A stretch of DNA of 37,626 nt from Phycisphaerales bacterium (GCA_029260375.1 JAJDDI010000067.1:1-37626), one strand, 5' to 3'; counted from the first letter of the stretch, positions 22,058 to 29,978 are shown. A program made the numbers and translations. The notes: generated by a model from the letters alone, not told the origin.

Positions 22058-24259
22058 CTACGGGCAGCCCGCGCCGAACGCCCCGAGGAACGCCAGCACG
22101 TCGTTGAAGTCGAACACGCCCACGGGCAACGCCAGGTCCGCCGCGGAATCCATCGCGCCGAACGCGGTCAGGTACGCCAGCACGTCGTCGAAGTCGAGCA
22201 CGCCGTACGGCTCGGACAGGTCCGCCGCGTTGCATCCCTGCGGGCCCATGGCCTCCTGGACCATCCCGCGGATCACCAGGGCGTAGCCCTGCGACCCCAC
22301 GGCGACGTTCGTTCCCTTGACGCGGGCCATGTACGAGCCGGCGGAGATCGCCGTGGTGATCACCATCTCGACGTTGTTGTCCTCGTCCGGGGCGCCGCCG
22401 GGGACGCTCGTGCCCCCGCTCAGGACGTTGCCCAGGAATGTCACGTCGGGCGTGATGATCTCCAGGTCCAGGTTGTTCACCGCCGCGGGGATGGCCGGCA
22501 GCGACGCGGGCGCGTCGTGCCACACCAGCGTCACGCGCAGCGCGCTGAGCGCCTGTGTCACCTCGAACGGCACCTCGAACGTCTCGCCCGTGTCGAGCGC
22601 CTCGCCCGTGTTGTTGCGTACGTCGCGGACGACGATCGACTCGCTCACACCCTCCGCGCCGGGGAAGACGAGCGTCTCGTTGAGCTTGACACGCCCCCAC
22701 CCCTCCTTGTTGCCCGGGTACCCCGACTCGTTGGTCATGTCCTGCGCCGAGTTGAGCAGCATCGCCTTCATCAGCGGGCCTGAGGGTGTCATCGCGTCGC
22801 CCGGCGTCGCCACGCCCGTCGGGTAGAACCCCTCCATAAAGTACTGACGCACCAGCGCCGCGGCGCCCGCGACCTGCGGGCACGCCATCGACGTCCCTGT
22901 CGAGCTAAACGTCGAGCACACGGTGTTGTTGTCCGACGACTGAATCCCGCACCCGGGCGCCGTGATCTCGGGCTTACGCCGCCCGTCGTTGGTCGGGCCG
23001 GCGCCCCCGGTGCACTGCACCTCCTGGATCGGCGTGTCCCCGCTGGCCGCGACCGCCAGCACGTTCTTCGCGTTCTCCGGGTTTCGCAGCGAGCTCAGGT
23101 TGGTCACCGCGAAGAGCACCAGGTTGTCGTCGTTGAGCCAGGAGTAGTCATCGAGCCCGCGCGTGAGCCCGTCATAGTCTGTCGTGCCGTCGTTGCCCCA
23201 GCTGTTCGTGTGAATCCGGGCCCCCTGCCCCGAGTGAAGCGTCAGGCGCTGGTTGATCCCGTTCTGCGTGAAGGCCGGCGTCGTGTTGAAGATCATCCGC
23301 GACATGTACGCCACACCCCGGCTGTTGTCGAACGCGCCCGAATCACCCAGCGCCGAACCGGCAACGTGCGTCCCGTGGGAATCGCTGAAGATCATCGACT
23401 GGTTGAACGCCTCAACCTTCCGGTGGTCCGGGCCGATCGGGTCGCCCTCGGGATCCAGGAACGAGCAGTGGTCCACGTCAACCCGCCCGTCCATCACCGC
23501 GATGAGCTGGTCCTCGCCGTGGATCCCGGCGTCGTAGATCGGGTAGAACCCCGGCTGGTTCGACTGCACGATCCATCGCGACGTGTTGTTGCGGAACGTG
23601 ATCTCCGGCGCGTCCTCGACCCACATCACCTGCGGGATCTCCGCGAGCTTCAGCGCGTTCTCACGCGCCGCCGTGACCTGCACCAGGCGCCGGTCACCCT
23701 CGAGCGAGTCCGCCACCACACGCACCCCGCCGATCGCGTTCATGCCTTCAAGCGCCGCGTCGCGGTCGGCGCCCGGGAACAGCCACACCCGGACCGCCAG
23801 CTCGCCGCGCTCCTGGATCGCCAGCAGCGCCTGATCGTGCGTGCGCAGCACCAGCCCGAGATCGGGCGACACCTTCCACTCACTCCGATACGCGCCGGCC
23901 CAGGTCACGAAGCCAAGCCCGCGCACCGCCTCCAGATCCGCACCCGACAGATCCGCGACGTACGCGTGGTCGGGCAGGTACTCGCCCAGGCGCACTCCGG
24001 CGTTCTCGATCTGTGCGCGCCGCTCGGGCGTGATCGGGCCATCGAGCACGATAACCCTCGCCCCGTCCACACGCACCCCGGGCCTGGCCACCCGCCTCAG
24101 CAGGCTGTCGCTGTCGTCGAGCCGCACGATCCCGGTCTTGAGGCGCAGCGTGCCCGTCACCGGAGCCTCGGCGCTCTCGCCGATCCCCTGCGCCAGCCCG
24201 CACGCCATCACCAGCGCGCCCGCGGCGCACACGACCATCCGGAATCGGTTCTGCGACAT
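22058..24259 (-). CDS. Secreted S8 subtilisin-like serine protease with dockerin-like C-terminus
   Basis: The 733-residue protein starts at ATG 24259 after AGAGGGTG, with a signal peptide (MSQNRFRMVVCAAGALVMAC). Residues 40-220 form a propeptide region with repeated inhibitor-like segments. The S8 domain contains Asp 257 (LIAVMDGRVDVDH), His 295 (DSHGTHVAGSALGD) and Ser 457 (TGTSMACPQVAGAAALV). A 120-residue beta-sandwich follows (VPFEVTQALSALRVTLVWHD, NNLDLEIITPDVTFLGNV), like the P-domain or bacterial pre-peptidase C-terminal fold. The last 55 residues are the dockerin-like duplication bracketed by Cys in QGCNAADL and terminal GAGCP. Sequence identity to the other subtilase in the window is low apart from the tail, so it is not a recent duplicate. 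Confidence 0.92.
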   Translation of the reverse strand: MSQNRFRMVVCAAGALVMACGLAQGIGESAEAPVTGTLRLKTGIVRLDDSDSLLRRVARPGVRVDGARVIVLDGPITPERRAQIENAGVRLGEYLPDHAYVADLSGADLEAVRGLGFVTWAGAYRSEWKVSPDLGLVLRTHDQALLAIQERGELAVRVWLFPGADRDAALEGMNAIGGVRVVADSLEGDRRLVQVTAARENALKLAEIPQVMWVEDAPEITFRNNTSRWIVQSNQPGFYPIYDAGIHGEDQLIAVMDGRVDVDHCSFLDPEGDPIGPDHRKVEAFNQSMIFSDSHGTHVAGSALGDSGAFDNSRGVAYMSRMIFNTTPAFTQNGINQRLTLHSGQGARIHTNSWGNDGTTDYDGLTRGLDDYSWLNDDNLVLFAVTNLSSLRNPENAKNVLAVAASGDTPIQEVQCTGGAGPTNDGRRKPEITAPGCGIQSSDNNTVCSTFSSTGTSMACPQVAGAAALVRQYFMEGFYPTGVATPGDAMTPSGPLMKAMLLNSAQDMTNESGYPGNKEGWGRVKLNETLVFPGAEGVSESIVVRDVRNNTGEALDTGETFEVPFEVTQALSALRVTLVWHDAPASLPAIPAAVNNLDLEIITPDVTFLGNVLSGGTSVPGGAPDEDNNVEMVITTAISAGSYMARVKGTNVAVGSQGYALVIRGMVQEAMGPQGCNAADLSEPYGVLDFDDVLAYLTAFGAMDSAADLALPVGVFDFNDVLAFLGAFGAGCP

Positions 24260-24471
24260 GAAATCACCCTCTCACGCGGGCCTGGCCGGCGCGGTGCGTT
24301 ATGGACGGACCAACACCCGGACGAACGCCCAGGCGCCGATCTATTCGCGGCGTACCCCTTACTTGTGCCCCAAAATCTCGGAATTGCCAGCCAACGCGCC
24401 CCTCGACCGATCGGATTCCGTTCGGAAAGCCGCCGCCCACCCGCTCTCGGGCCCCTCAGGACCGAGAACGC

Positions 24472-24918
24472 TCAGCCCCCGGCGCGATCCTTCTCCAGAC
24501 GCCCGATCACCCGGCGCAGCGCCCGGATCGTCTGATCCGACACATGATGCTCGATCCCCTCGGCATCGATCTCCGCCTGACGCTTGCCCACCCCGATCGC
24601 CCGCAGAAACCCCAGCACCACCTCGTGACGCCGACGGCTCTCCCTGGCCATCGCCTCGCCCGCTCTGGTCAGCAGCAGCGGGCGTCGGCTCTCGGCCACC
24701 ACCAGCCCGCACTCGCTCAGCCGCTTGATGATCCGAACCACCGTGACGTGACTCACCCCGAACATCTGCGCCAGGTCCTTGTTCCGGCACTCGCCCTGCT
24801 GATCGATGACCTGCGCGATCGCCTCGACATAGTCCTCGGCCGTCTCGTCACGGTGCGCCGCCCGGGTTCGCTTGAACGCCTCCGCCCGCTGCTCGGCTGT
24901 CAACCGCTCTTGACCCAA
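24472..24918 (-). CDS. mntR: MntR/DtxR family manganese-responsive regulator
   Basis: The 148-residue protein fits MntR. The winged-helix part holds DETAEDYVEAIAQVIDQQGE, DLAQMFGVSHVTVVRIIKRL and SECGLVVAESRRPLLLTRAG. The metal-binding and dimer region holds RRRHEVVLGFLRAIGV and DAEGIEHHVSDQTIRAL, with the HxxxxxFL and EGxEHH features that bind Mn(II). Such proteins repress manganese uptake when the metal is abundant. I chose TTG 24918 because GGAGG lies five bases upstream and the length then matches the family; no ATG fits. No transporter gene is adjacent. It is 23 bases downstream of the DUF167 gene, so the two may share a transcript. Confidence 0.87.
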   Translation of the reverse strand: MGQERLTAEQRAEAFKRTRAAHRDETAEDYVEAIAQVIDQQGECRNKDLAQMFGVSHVTVVRIIKRLSECGLVVAESRRPLLLTRAGEAMARESRRRHEVVLGFLRAIGVGKRQAEIDAEGIEHHVSDQTIRALRRVIGRLEKDRAGG

Positions 24919-24941
24919 CGCGACCTCCCAGAGCGAACATC

Positions 24942-25241
24942 CTACCCGCCGGGCAGCGCCTCGCCCGCGCGCGCCACGCCAATCCCCGCCACCTGCGCGA
25001 CCTTCTCGGGCGAGGTCTGACCCCTGACGATGCTCACCCGTCCGGCGCGCACGCCCAGCGCCGCCGCGAGCAGCCTGCAAACCGCCTTGTTCGCCTTCCC
25101 GCCCTCGGGCGGGGCGCTCACGCGAACCCTGAGGCGATCGCCCCCCGGCGACGCCAGCACGCCCGCGATCTGATCACGCCGGGCGCCGGCCACGACCTTG
25201 AGGCTGATGAACACGCCCCCGGAACCGTCGCCCTCAATCAT
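24942..25241 (-). CDS. DUF167 (YggU) family protein
   Basis: The 99-residue protein contains the DUF167 core: [57 protein letters not shown] and [10 protein letters not shown]. The AxxPxxGKAN motif is diagnostic of the YggU family. It is a small alpha-beta cytosolic protein of unknown function, with structures that suggest nucleic-acid or protein binding. ATG 25241 is preferred: it starts 15 bases downstream of the stop of the ASPIC/UnbV gene and gives the standard length. A longer open frame continues into that gene but has no family homology. Its ribosome site is weak (AAGG far upstream), consistent with read-through translation. Confidence 0.88.
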   Translation of the reverse strand: MIEGDGSGGVFISLKVVAGARRDQIAGVLASPGGDRLRVRVSAPPEGGKANKAVCRLLAAALGVRAGRVSIVRGQTSPEKVAQVAGIGVARAGEALPGG

Positions 25242-25255
25242 GCCGCCGCTCGCCT

Positions 25256-27019
25256 TCAGCCCGGGCACGCTTCGCTGAGAAGCCCGACCAGCTCGAGCGC
25301 GTCCGCCGCGTCGATGATCGTATCGCCCGTCAGGTCGGCCCCCGGGTCCGCCGCCACAAACAGGCCAAGGAACGCGATGACATCGGAGAAATCCAGCCCG
25401 CCCGAGCGGTCCAGGTCCGCCCGGTGCCAGGCGATGATCTCGATCATGCTCCCCCCGCCAACGTCCTCGAGCACGCCCACGCTCCCGTCCGCCCACGCCA
25501 GCGTGATCGAATCGAACCGCTCCGCCCCACCCAGCCCGAGCACGACGCTCGTCTGGCTCGACCCGAGGTATGTCGATGATCCGTCCACCACGCGGACGAT
25601 CTCCCGCCCGCCCGCGCGGGCCGTGACCCTCGTCCCGTGCCCCCCGGGCGCCAGGCAAGGATTCACCCCGGTGCGCAGGCGCAGCGTCACACCCGAGCTT
25701 GGGCTATCCAGGTCATTGCGGAACATCCGCATCGCGCCCGAGCTGTCCACGATGACCACGTCCCGGTCTCCGTCCAGGTCATGGTCGAGCGTGACCAGCG
25801 CCCGCCCCTGACCCACGAACGCCAGCCCGCTCGTCATCGCGATCTCGTCGAACACGAGCCCCTCTCCCTGTTCCAGGCGGTTGAGGTACACCCGCGCGGG
25901 GACCGCCGGGAAGCCGCTCCACCCGCTCGTCGCCAGCAGGTCCAGATCGCCGTCCAGATCAAGGTCCACAAGCTCCGTCCCCCAGCCCCAGCCCGCGTCG
26001 TGCACACCGACCGCCCGCGCGCGCTCCACGAACGTCACCCGCCCATCGGCGTCGGGTTCCTGCATGTACAGCGTGTTCCCGCACGAGTCCGACGGCGGCG
26101 GGAAGTAGATGTTCGTCATGAACCAGTCGAGATCCCCGTCCTCATCCACATCCCCCACGCTTGAGCCCATCCCGTTGCAGTCGTGCGTGATGCCCGCCTC
26201 GCCCGTGCGATCTGTAAACGCGAAACCCCCGTCGTTCTCGTAGTACCGGCTTGTTCCGAAGTCGTTGGTCAGCAGCAGCTCGGGGTACCGATCGCCCGTC
26301 ATGTCCACGAAGCGAGGCGTGAACCCGCGCAGATTCTCCGTCACCAGCCCGAGCAGCACGGTCACGTCCGTGAACCGGGGCACGGCGTCGGCGTCATTCC
26401 CGTCGTTGCGGAACAGGCGGTTGCCCCCGGGCGCGTCGATCCAGGCGCTGACGAACAGGTCCAGGTCGCCGTCGAGGTCGTAGTCCCCGAAGCAGGCGCC
26501 CATGCCGTCGGTCACCTGAGAGATCCGGTTCACGCCCGCGATCTGCGCGACATCCTCAAAGATGCGCGCGCCGCCCGACTCCCGGTTGAGAAACAGCCGG
26601 CAGTGCGTCGGCCCCGGCGCGCCGGGCGCGTCGCCGTACGACACGATGAATAGGTCTGTCCACCCGTCCTTGTTCACATCCCCGACCGCGACGCCCCCGG
26701 TGCGCCGGCGCTGCGCGACCCCCCACGCCTGGGCGTGGTCGGCAAACGTCCCGTCGTGCTGGTTGATGTACAGGCGGTCGGGCTCGACGCCGCCCGCGGG
26801 AGCGAAGAGATCAGGCCACCCGTCGTTGTCAAAGTCCGCCACGCAGGCGCCGCCCACCATCTGGTGGTGGTTGCCCGGGTAGCCGCTGGCGCACGCATAG
26901 ACGCCGTTGACCCCGGCCTGGGCGCCGATCTCGGTGAACGACAGGGTCTGCGCGCACACAGGGCCGCCCACCGCCGCGGGCAGCATGCACACCAAGACCT
27001 GCGTTGCGCGCTTTCTCAC
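25256..27019 (-). CDS. Secreted FG-GAP/ASPIC-UnbV protein with dockerin domain
   Basis: The 587-residue protein starts at GTG 27019 with a signal peptide ([20 protein letters not shown], then VCAQ). From residue 25 to about 420 there are FG-GAP/VCBS repeats with calcium loops such as [31 protein letters not shown] and [16 protein letters not shown], forming a beta-propeller. Residues about 430-520 are an ASPIC/UnbV domain ([39 protein letters not shown]). The last 55 residues are a dockerin pair with a nearly canonical first loop ([18 protein letters not shown]) and an EACPG end, but no Cys before the first repeat. It likely binds surface or matrix targets. GTG 27019 directly follows a 22-base palindrome and lacks a ribosome site; ATG 26986 would cut the signal peptide. 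Confidence 0.87.
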   Translation of the reverse strand: MRKRATQVLVCMLPAAVGGPVCAQTLSFTEIGAQAGVNGVYACASGYPGNHHQMVGGACVADFDNDGWPDLFAPAGGVEPDRLYINQHDGTFADHAQAWGVAQRRRTGGVAVGDVNKDGWTDLFIVSYGDAPGAPGPTHCRLFLNRESGGARIFEDVAQIAGVNRISQVTDGMGACFGDYDLDGDLDLFVSAWIDAPGGNRLFRNDGNDADAVPRFTDVTVLLGLVTENLRGFTPRFVDMTGDRYPELLLTNDFGTSRYYENDGGFAFTDRTGEAGITHDCNGMGSSVGDVDEDGDLDWFMTNIYFPPPSDSCGNTLYMQEPDADGRVTFVERARAVGVHDAGWGWGTELVDLDLDGDLDLLATSGWSGFPAVPARVYLNRLEQGEGLVFDEIAMTSGLAFVGQGRALVTLDHDLDGDRDVVIVDSSGAMRMFRNDLDSPSSGVTLRLRTGVNPCLAPGGHGTRVTARAGGREIVRVVDGSSTYLGSSQTSVVLGLGGAERFDSITLAWADGSVGVLEDVGGGSMIEIIAWHRADLDRSGGLDFSDVIAFLGLFVAADPGADLTGDTIIDAADALELVGLLSEACPG

Positions 27020-27041
27020 CCCGCCGTGGTACCACGGCGGG
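27020..27041. repeat. 22-base perfect palindrome next to a start codon
   Basis: CCCGCCGTGGT is followed directly by its exact reverse complement. It fills the gap between the methyltransferase stop (27051) and the GTG start at 27019 on the same strand. It could be a factor-independent stop without a T tract, an operator, or an RNA hairpin covering the ribosome-entry region of the downstream gene. Confidence 0.75.
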
Positions 27042-27050
27042 TGTCCCCGT

Positions 27051-28031
27051 TCAAGCCTGGGCTTTGCTGGCGCCCCTGGGGTTGCGTCTTCTCGGCCCGT
27101 GGATCGCCGTCACGCTGCCCCGCGACTGCCCCAGTTCCCGGATCGGACCATTCGAGATCCGCTCGCAGGCGCCCCTGGCGTTGGCCTTGGAGTACTCACA
27201 CCCGATGAAGTTCCGCCCCAGCGCGTGGGCCACGACGCCCGTCGTCCCCGAGCCCAGGAACGGGTCTAGGACAAGGTCCCCCGGGTTGGAGCTGCACTCG
27301 ATCACGCGCTCCAGGTAGACCTCGGGGAGCTGGTTGTCGTGCCCGGGGCGGCGCTCTTTGTTGTTGCCCTGGATGCGTCCCCAGTACTTGCCGTACCAGA
27401 CGTCCATGGGCACGCGCAGGCCCGATGGCATGCCGTCGCGCTTGTCCTCGGTCCGCGCGTCGAAGTAGATCGAGCGCCGGTCGGACGTTTCAAGTATTGG
27501 GTCCGGGTTCCAGGTCTTGAGCTCGGGGTTTTTGCAGAAGTACAGCGCGTGGACCTTGGAGTTGATGAACTTGCCGCGGGTGTTCTGGCCAAACCTGTAA
27601 TGCCACACGCACCAGTTGACCATGGTCATGGTCTTCTTCAGGTGGACAACAATCTCCGCGGCCCACGTGTCGGGGATGTTCACCCACATCGAGCCGGACG
27701 GTTTCAACGCGCCCGAGCACAGGTCCAGCCACTCGTACGTGAAATCGAGGTACTCGCCCTCGGACATCGCCTTGTCGTCCCAGACCTTGTTGCCGCCCGC
27801 GCTGCCCGCCATGTGCTTGTCGTAGTCGCGCGCCCAGTTGAAGGGCGGGTCGGCGAAGACCAGATCCACCTTCCGCTTCTTCACTTCCGGGATCGTCGGC
27901 AGCACCTCCCGGCAATCCCCCAGGTACGCCCGCGCCTCGACCTTGGTCTCCGGGTGGATCCGTGAGGACGGCTTTGCCTTGGTGGGCGCGCGCATGACCG
28001 CGGGTTTCGAGCTGGTGGCTTTGCTGGGCAT
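27051..28031 (-). CDS. Orphan DNA adenine/cytosine-N4 methyltransferase, beta class order
   Basis: The 326-residue protein carries catalytic motif IV DPPF (61-64, in VFADPPFNWARDYD) before the AdoMet motif I DPFLGSGTTGVVAHALGRNF (256-275). That is the beta-class order used by enzymes such as CcrM and HinfI. NPGDLVLDPFLGSGTT and IGCEYSKANA are typical. DPPF/Y favours N6-adenine methylation over N4-cytosine. The N-terminus is basic and Lys/Pro-rich; the C-terminal 40 residues are basic with no CcrM-like extension. No restriction endonuclease, specificity subunit or nicking gene lies nearby, so it is probably an orphan methylase acting in regulation, repair or the cell cycle. TATCCT lies ten bases before ATG 28031 and there is no ribosome site. 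Confidence 0.9.
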   Translation of the reverse strand: MPSKATSSKPAVMRAPTKAKPSSRIHPETKVEARAYLGDCREVLPTIPEVKKRKVDLVFADPPFNWARDYDKHMAGSAGGNKVWDDKAMSEGEYLDFTYEWLDLCSGALKPSGSMWVNIPDTWAAEIVVHLKKTMTMVNWCVWHYRFGQNTRGKFINSKVHALYFCKNPELKTWNPDPILETSDRRSIYFDARTEDKRDGMPSGLRVPMDVWYGKYWGRIQGNNKERRPGHDNQLPEVYLERVIECSSNPGDLVLDPFLGSGTTGVVAHALGRNFIGCEYSKANARGACERISNGPIRELGQSRGSVTAIHGPRRRNPRGASKAQA

Positions 28032-28041
28032 GGGAGCGTGG

Positions 28042-28047
28042 AGGATA
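28042..28047 (-). promoter_or_regulatory. TATCCT -10 box for the methyltransferase
   Basis: TATCCT on the minus strand ends ten bases before ATG 28031, with no Shine-Dalgarno between, implying a very short leader. No consensus -35 is visible. Confidence 0.35.
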
Positions 28048-28081
28048 GCGCAAACTGGACGCTCGCGCCAGGACCCCTCCG

Positions 28082-28158
28082 ACTAGCCCGGAACGTCAGT
28101 GACGGGCCGGCCCGACCGGGAACGCAACCGCAACCCCTCACTCACGTTCGGGGCTAGT
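28082..28158. repeat. REPIN-like pair of inverted hairpins (family C)
   Basis: Arms 28082-28102 and 28138-28158 are inverted repeats matching at 19 of 21 bases. The left arm reads ACTAGCCCGGAACGTCAGTG and the right, as complement, ACTAGCCCCGAACGTGAGTG. Each arm opens a hairpin: CCCG paired with CGGG in the left, CCCC paired with GGGG in the right, so the stem base pair changed on both sides. The spacer begins with a 12-base palindrome (28103-28114). The right arm contains the stop codon and last codons of the WaaP-like gene. Confidence 0.75.
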
Positions 28159-29046
28159 TATAGAGGCGCCCCCGAGCGGGTTGTGCTCGGGGGTGGGGTC
28201 GCCGTCAACAACGATGATCCAGCCAATTCCATCAAAGATGCTGTCCCGGAACTTGCGCCAGGCACGCCGCACTTTCGGTTCACGCGACGACCGCTTGGGG
28301 ATTGTCCCGCGTCGAACCACGTCGTAAGCCCCGTGACAAGCCCGCATCAGCAGCGATGCGCGTATGTGCACAGAGCATCCCAGCGCCTCGATGATGATCT
28401 TGGCAAGCATCTCCTCCAAGAACACAACCTGACCACTGTCTGTCTTGCGTCTAAGCCAATCGTGCACGCGCAGCCCGATACAGTCAACGAGCGTCAGATC
28501 GATGTTCGGATCATCTGGCACGATGATGTTTGATCCCTTGTGGTCACGGTTGTAGATCCCCTTCTCCCACAGCTTTGCCGTCCAAGCGCCGACCCGCGAG
28601 GCGAGTACATGCTGCTCTCGGACCGGAACTCTCGAATCTGCAACGAACTCAAGCAGGGATCGTCCCTGAACTGACTCCATGACGAAACACTCAACCTCCA
28701 CCCCATCCCGCCGCCCGTAGACAACCGCCTTGGGCTCCGCCGTCCGAAACCCGTGCTTCATCAGCAGCTCCGCCCCGCGCCAGTGGCGGTACGCGTGCGT
28801 CGTGTGCAGGACCTTCTGCACCTTCCGCTTGAAGCTGTCGATCGGCTCGCACTTGATCACCAGCGTCATCGGGCGTTTCTGCACGACCAGCTCCGCCCGC
28901 CACACGCTCGACCCGGGCTTGTCGCTGAGCAGCTCGGCCTGCTCCCAGTCCACCCCCGCCAGCGCCCGGGCCCACTGATCGGGCGCGTACCCCGCCCCCG
29001 AGGCGTACTTGGCGACCTTGAGCCCTTCCGTCGGCGGGACCAGCAT
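28138..29046 (-). CDS. Lipopolysaccharide kinase (WaaP/InaA-like) family protein
   Basis: The 302-residue protein has a protein-kinase-like fold of the WaaP/Kdo kinase group. MTLVIKCEPIDSFKRKVQKV carries the ATP-anchoring Lys, FVMESVQGRSLLEFV is the hinge, and GIYNRDHKGSNIIVPDD is the catalytic loop with Asp and Asn. LVDCIGLRV stands where the Mg-binding DFG would be, with D-C-I. Such kinases phosphorylate heptose or Kdo sugars of the lipopolysaccharide core at the inner membrane. It is divergent from a family 2 glycosyltransferase gene, which supports an envelope glycan role. The 3' two-thirds (about 28200-28700) is visibly less GC-rich than its surroundings. The C-terminus overlaps an inverted repeat. 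TAGGCT lies six bases before ATG 29046, with no ribosome site. Confidence 0.83.
   Translation of the reverse strand: MLVPPTEGLKVAKYASGAGYAPDQWARALAGVDWEQAELLSDKPGSSVWRAELVVQKRPMTLVIKCEPIDSFKRKVQKVLHTTHAYRHWRGAELLMKHGFRTAEPKAVVYGRRDGVEVECFVMESVQGRSLLEFVADSRVPVREQHVLASRVGAWTAKLWEKGIYNRDHKGSNIIVPDDPNIDLTLVDCIGLRVHDWLRRKTDSGQVVFLEEMLAKIIIEALGCSVHIRASLLMRACHGAYDVVRRGTIPKRSSREPKVRRAWRKFRDSIFDGIGWIIVVDGDPTPEHNPLGGASITSPERE
28169..28193. repeat. Hairpin within the 3' end of the WaaP-like gene
   Basis: CCCCCGAGC and GCTCGGGGG form a perfect 9-base stem with a 7-base loop, inside the last codons of the gene and next to the family C inverted repeat. It may add to transcription termination or be part of the mobile repeat. 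Confidence 0.5.
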
Positions 29047-29063
29047 CGGGGTAGCCTACCCCG
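29047..29063. promoter_or_regulatory. 17-base palindrome between divergent lipopolysaccharide genes
   Basis: CGGGGTAG, one base, CTACCCCG lies in the 27-base gap between the ATG codons at 29046 (minus) and 29074 (plus). Both strands read a TAnnnT hexamer (TAGGCT minus, TAGCCT plus), so it may be overlapping -10 boxes, an operator, or both. On the minus strand the hexamer ends six bases before the ATG. Confidence 0.5.
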
Positions 29064-29073
29064 GACACACACC

Positions 29074-29922
29074 ATGCCCCGAGACCTCTCCATCGCCATC
29101 GTTTGCAAGGACAACGCCGACACCATCGGGCGGGTCCTCGATTCGATCTCGGGCCTGGCCCGCGAGATCGTCTGCGTGGACTCGGGCTCGACCGACGGCA
29201 CGCTCGATCTGCTCAGCGCCGCCGGCGCCCGCGTAGAAACCTCCCCCTGGCTCGGGCACGTCAAGACCAAGCAGAAGGCCCTGGACGCCTGCACAAGCCA
29301 GTGGGTCCTGTGCCTGGACTCCGACGAGCCCGTGATGCCCGACCTGCGCGCGGCGATCGAACGCTGCGTGGACACCCACGACCCATCTGTCGTCGGCGCC
29401 CGCGTCAACCGCAAGGTCTGGTACTGCCCCGGGCAGCGCGGGGGCGACAATGGCCGCTTCCTCAACCACGCCTGGCAGCCCGAGTGGCGCTTGCGCCTGG
29501 TCCGTCGCGAGCGCGCCCGCTGGACCGGGCTCGACCCGCACGACAAGCTCGAGGTGCAACGCGACCCGGGCCAGAGCGTCATCGACCTGCCGGGCACGCT
29601 CCGTCACGACTCGTTCAGCACATTCACCGAGCAGCTCGCCAAGGAGGCGACCTACGCCAGGCTCATGGCCCGGAGCCTCCACGCCTCGGGCGTCCGCGGC
29701 TCGCGCCCTCGCGTGATCACCTCCCCCCCGGGGGCGTTCCTCAAGCAGCTCGTCATCAAGCAGGCCTGGCGCGACGGGATTCCCGGCTTCCTGGCCGCGG
29801 GATCGACCGCCGCGAGCACGCTGATGAAGCATTTGGCCCTGCTCGAAATCTCCAACTCCCCGGAAAATCAGGCCCCACGCCCCCAACAGGCACCCTACGA
29901 TCACGCGTCCCGCGAACCCTGA
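29074..29922 (+). CDS. Family 2 glycosyltransferase (WaaE/KdtX-like)
   Basis: The 282-residue protein begins MPRDLSIAIVCKDNADTIGR and carries the GT-A nucleotide-sugar fold: REIVCVDSGSTDGTLDLLS (first Asp motif), SQWVLCLDSDEPVMP with the DSDE metal site in place of DxD, and RLRLVRRERARWTG, an acceptor-side motif. The N-terminal pattern is that of WaaE/KdtX enzymes that add glucose or heptose to the lipopolysaccharide core. The C-terminal part has two amphipathic or weakly hydrophobic helices (FLAAGSTAASTLMKHLALLE) that may touch the membrane. It pairs head to head with a WaaP-like kinase gene. The start is ATG 29074, with a candidate TAGCCT -10 box 16 bases upstream and no clear ribosome site. 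Confidence 0.9.
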   Translation: MPRDLSIAIVCKDNADTIGRVLDSISGLAREIVCVDSGSTDGTLDLLSAAGARVETSPWLGHVKTKQKALDACTSQWVLCLDSDEPVMPDLRAAIERCVDTHDPSVVGARVNRKVWYCPGQRGGDNGRFLNHAWQPEWRLRLVRRERARWTGLDPHDKLEVQRDPGQSVIDLPGTLRHDSFSTFTEQLAKEATYARLMARSLHASGVRGSRPRVITSPPGAFLKQLVIKQAWRDGIPGFLAAGSTAASTLMKHLALLEISNSPENQAPRPQQAPYDHASREP

Positions 29923-29961
29923 GGCCCTTGGGCACTCGGGCGGGCGAGGACGGGCCGGCAC

Positions 29962-29978
29962 GCCCCATCGGATGGGGC
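29962..29978 (+). terminator. Hairpin after the glycosyltransferase gene
   Basis: GCCCCAT, loop CGG, ATGGGGC forms a perfect 7-base stem 40 bases after the stop at 29922. It lacks a T tract, so it is a weak terminator candidate. The remaining gap to 30082 shows no gene. Confidence 0.35.

Noticed and set aside
25242..25658. N-terminal extension of the DUF167 gene
   Set aside because: The upstream part overlaps the ASPIC/UnbV gene on the same strand in another frame and has no family similarity; the 99-residue form matches family length.
11261..27019. Cellulosome locus
   Set aside because: Dockerin-like tails are present but no cohesin, scaffoldin or glycoside hydrolase; the tails are mostly degenerate.
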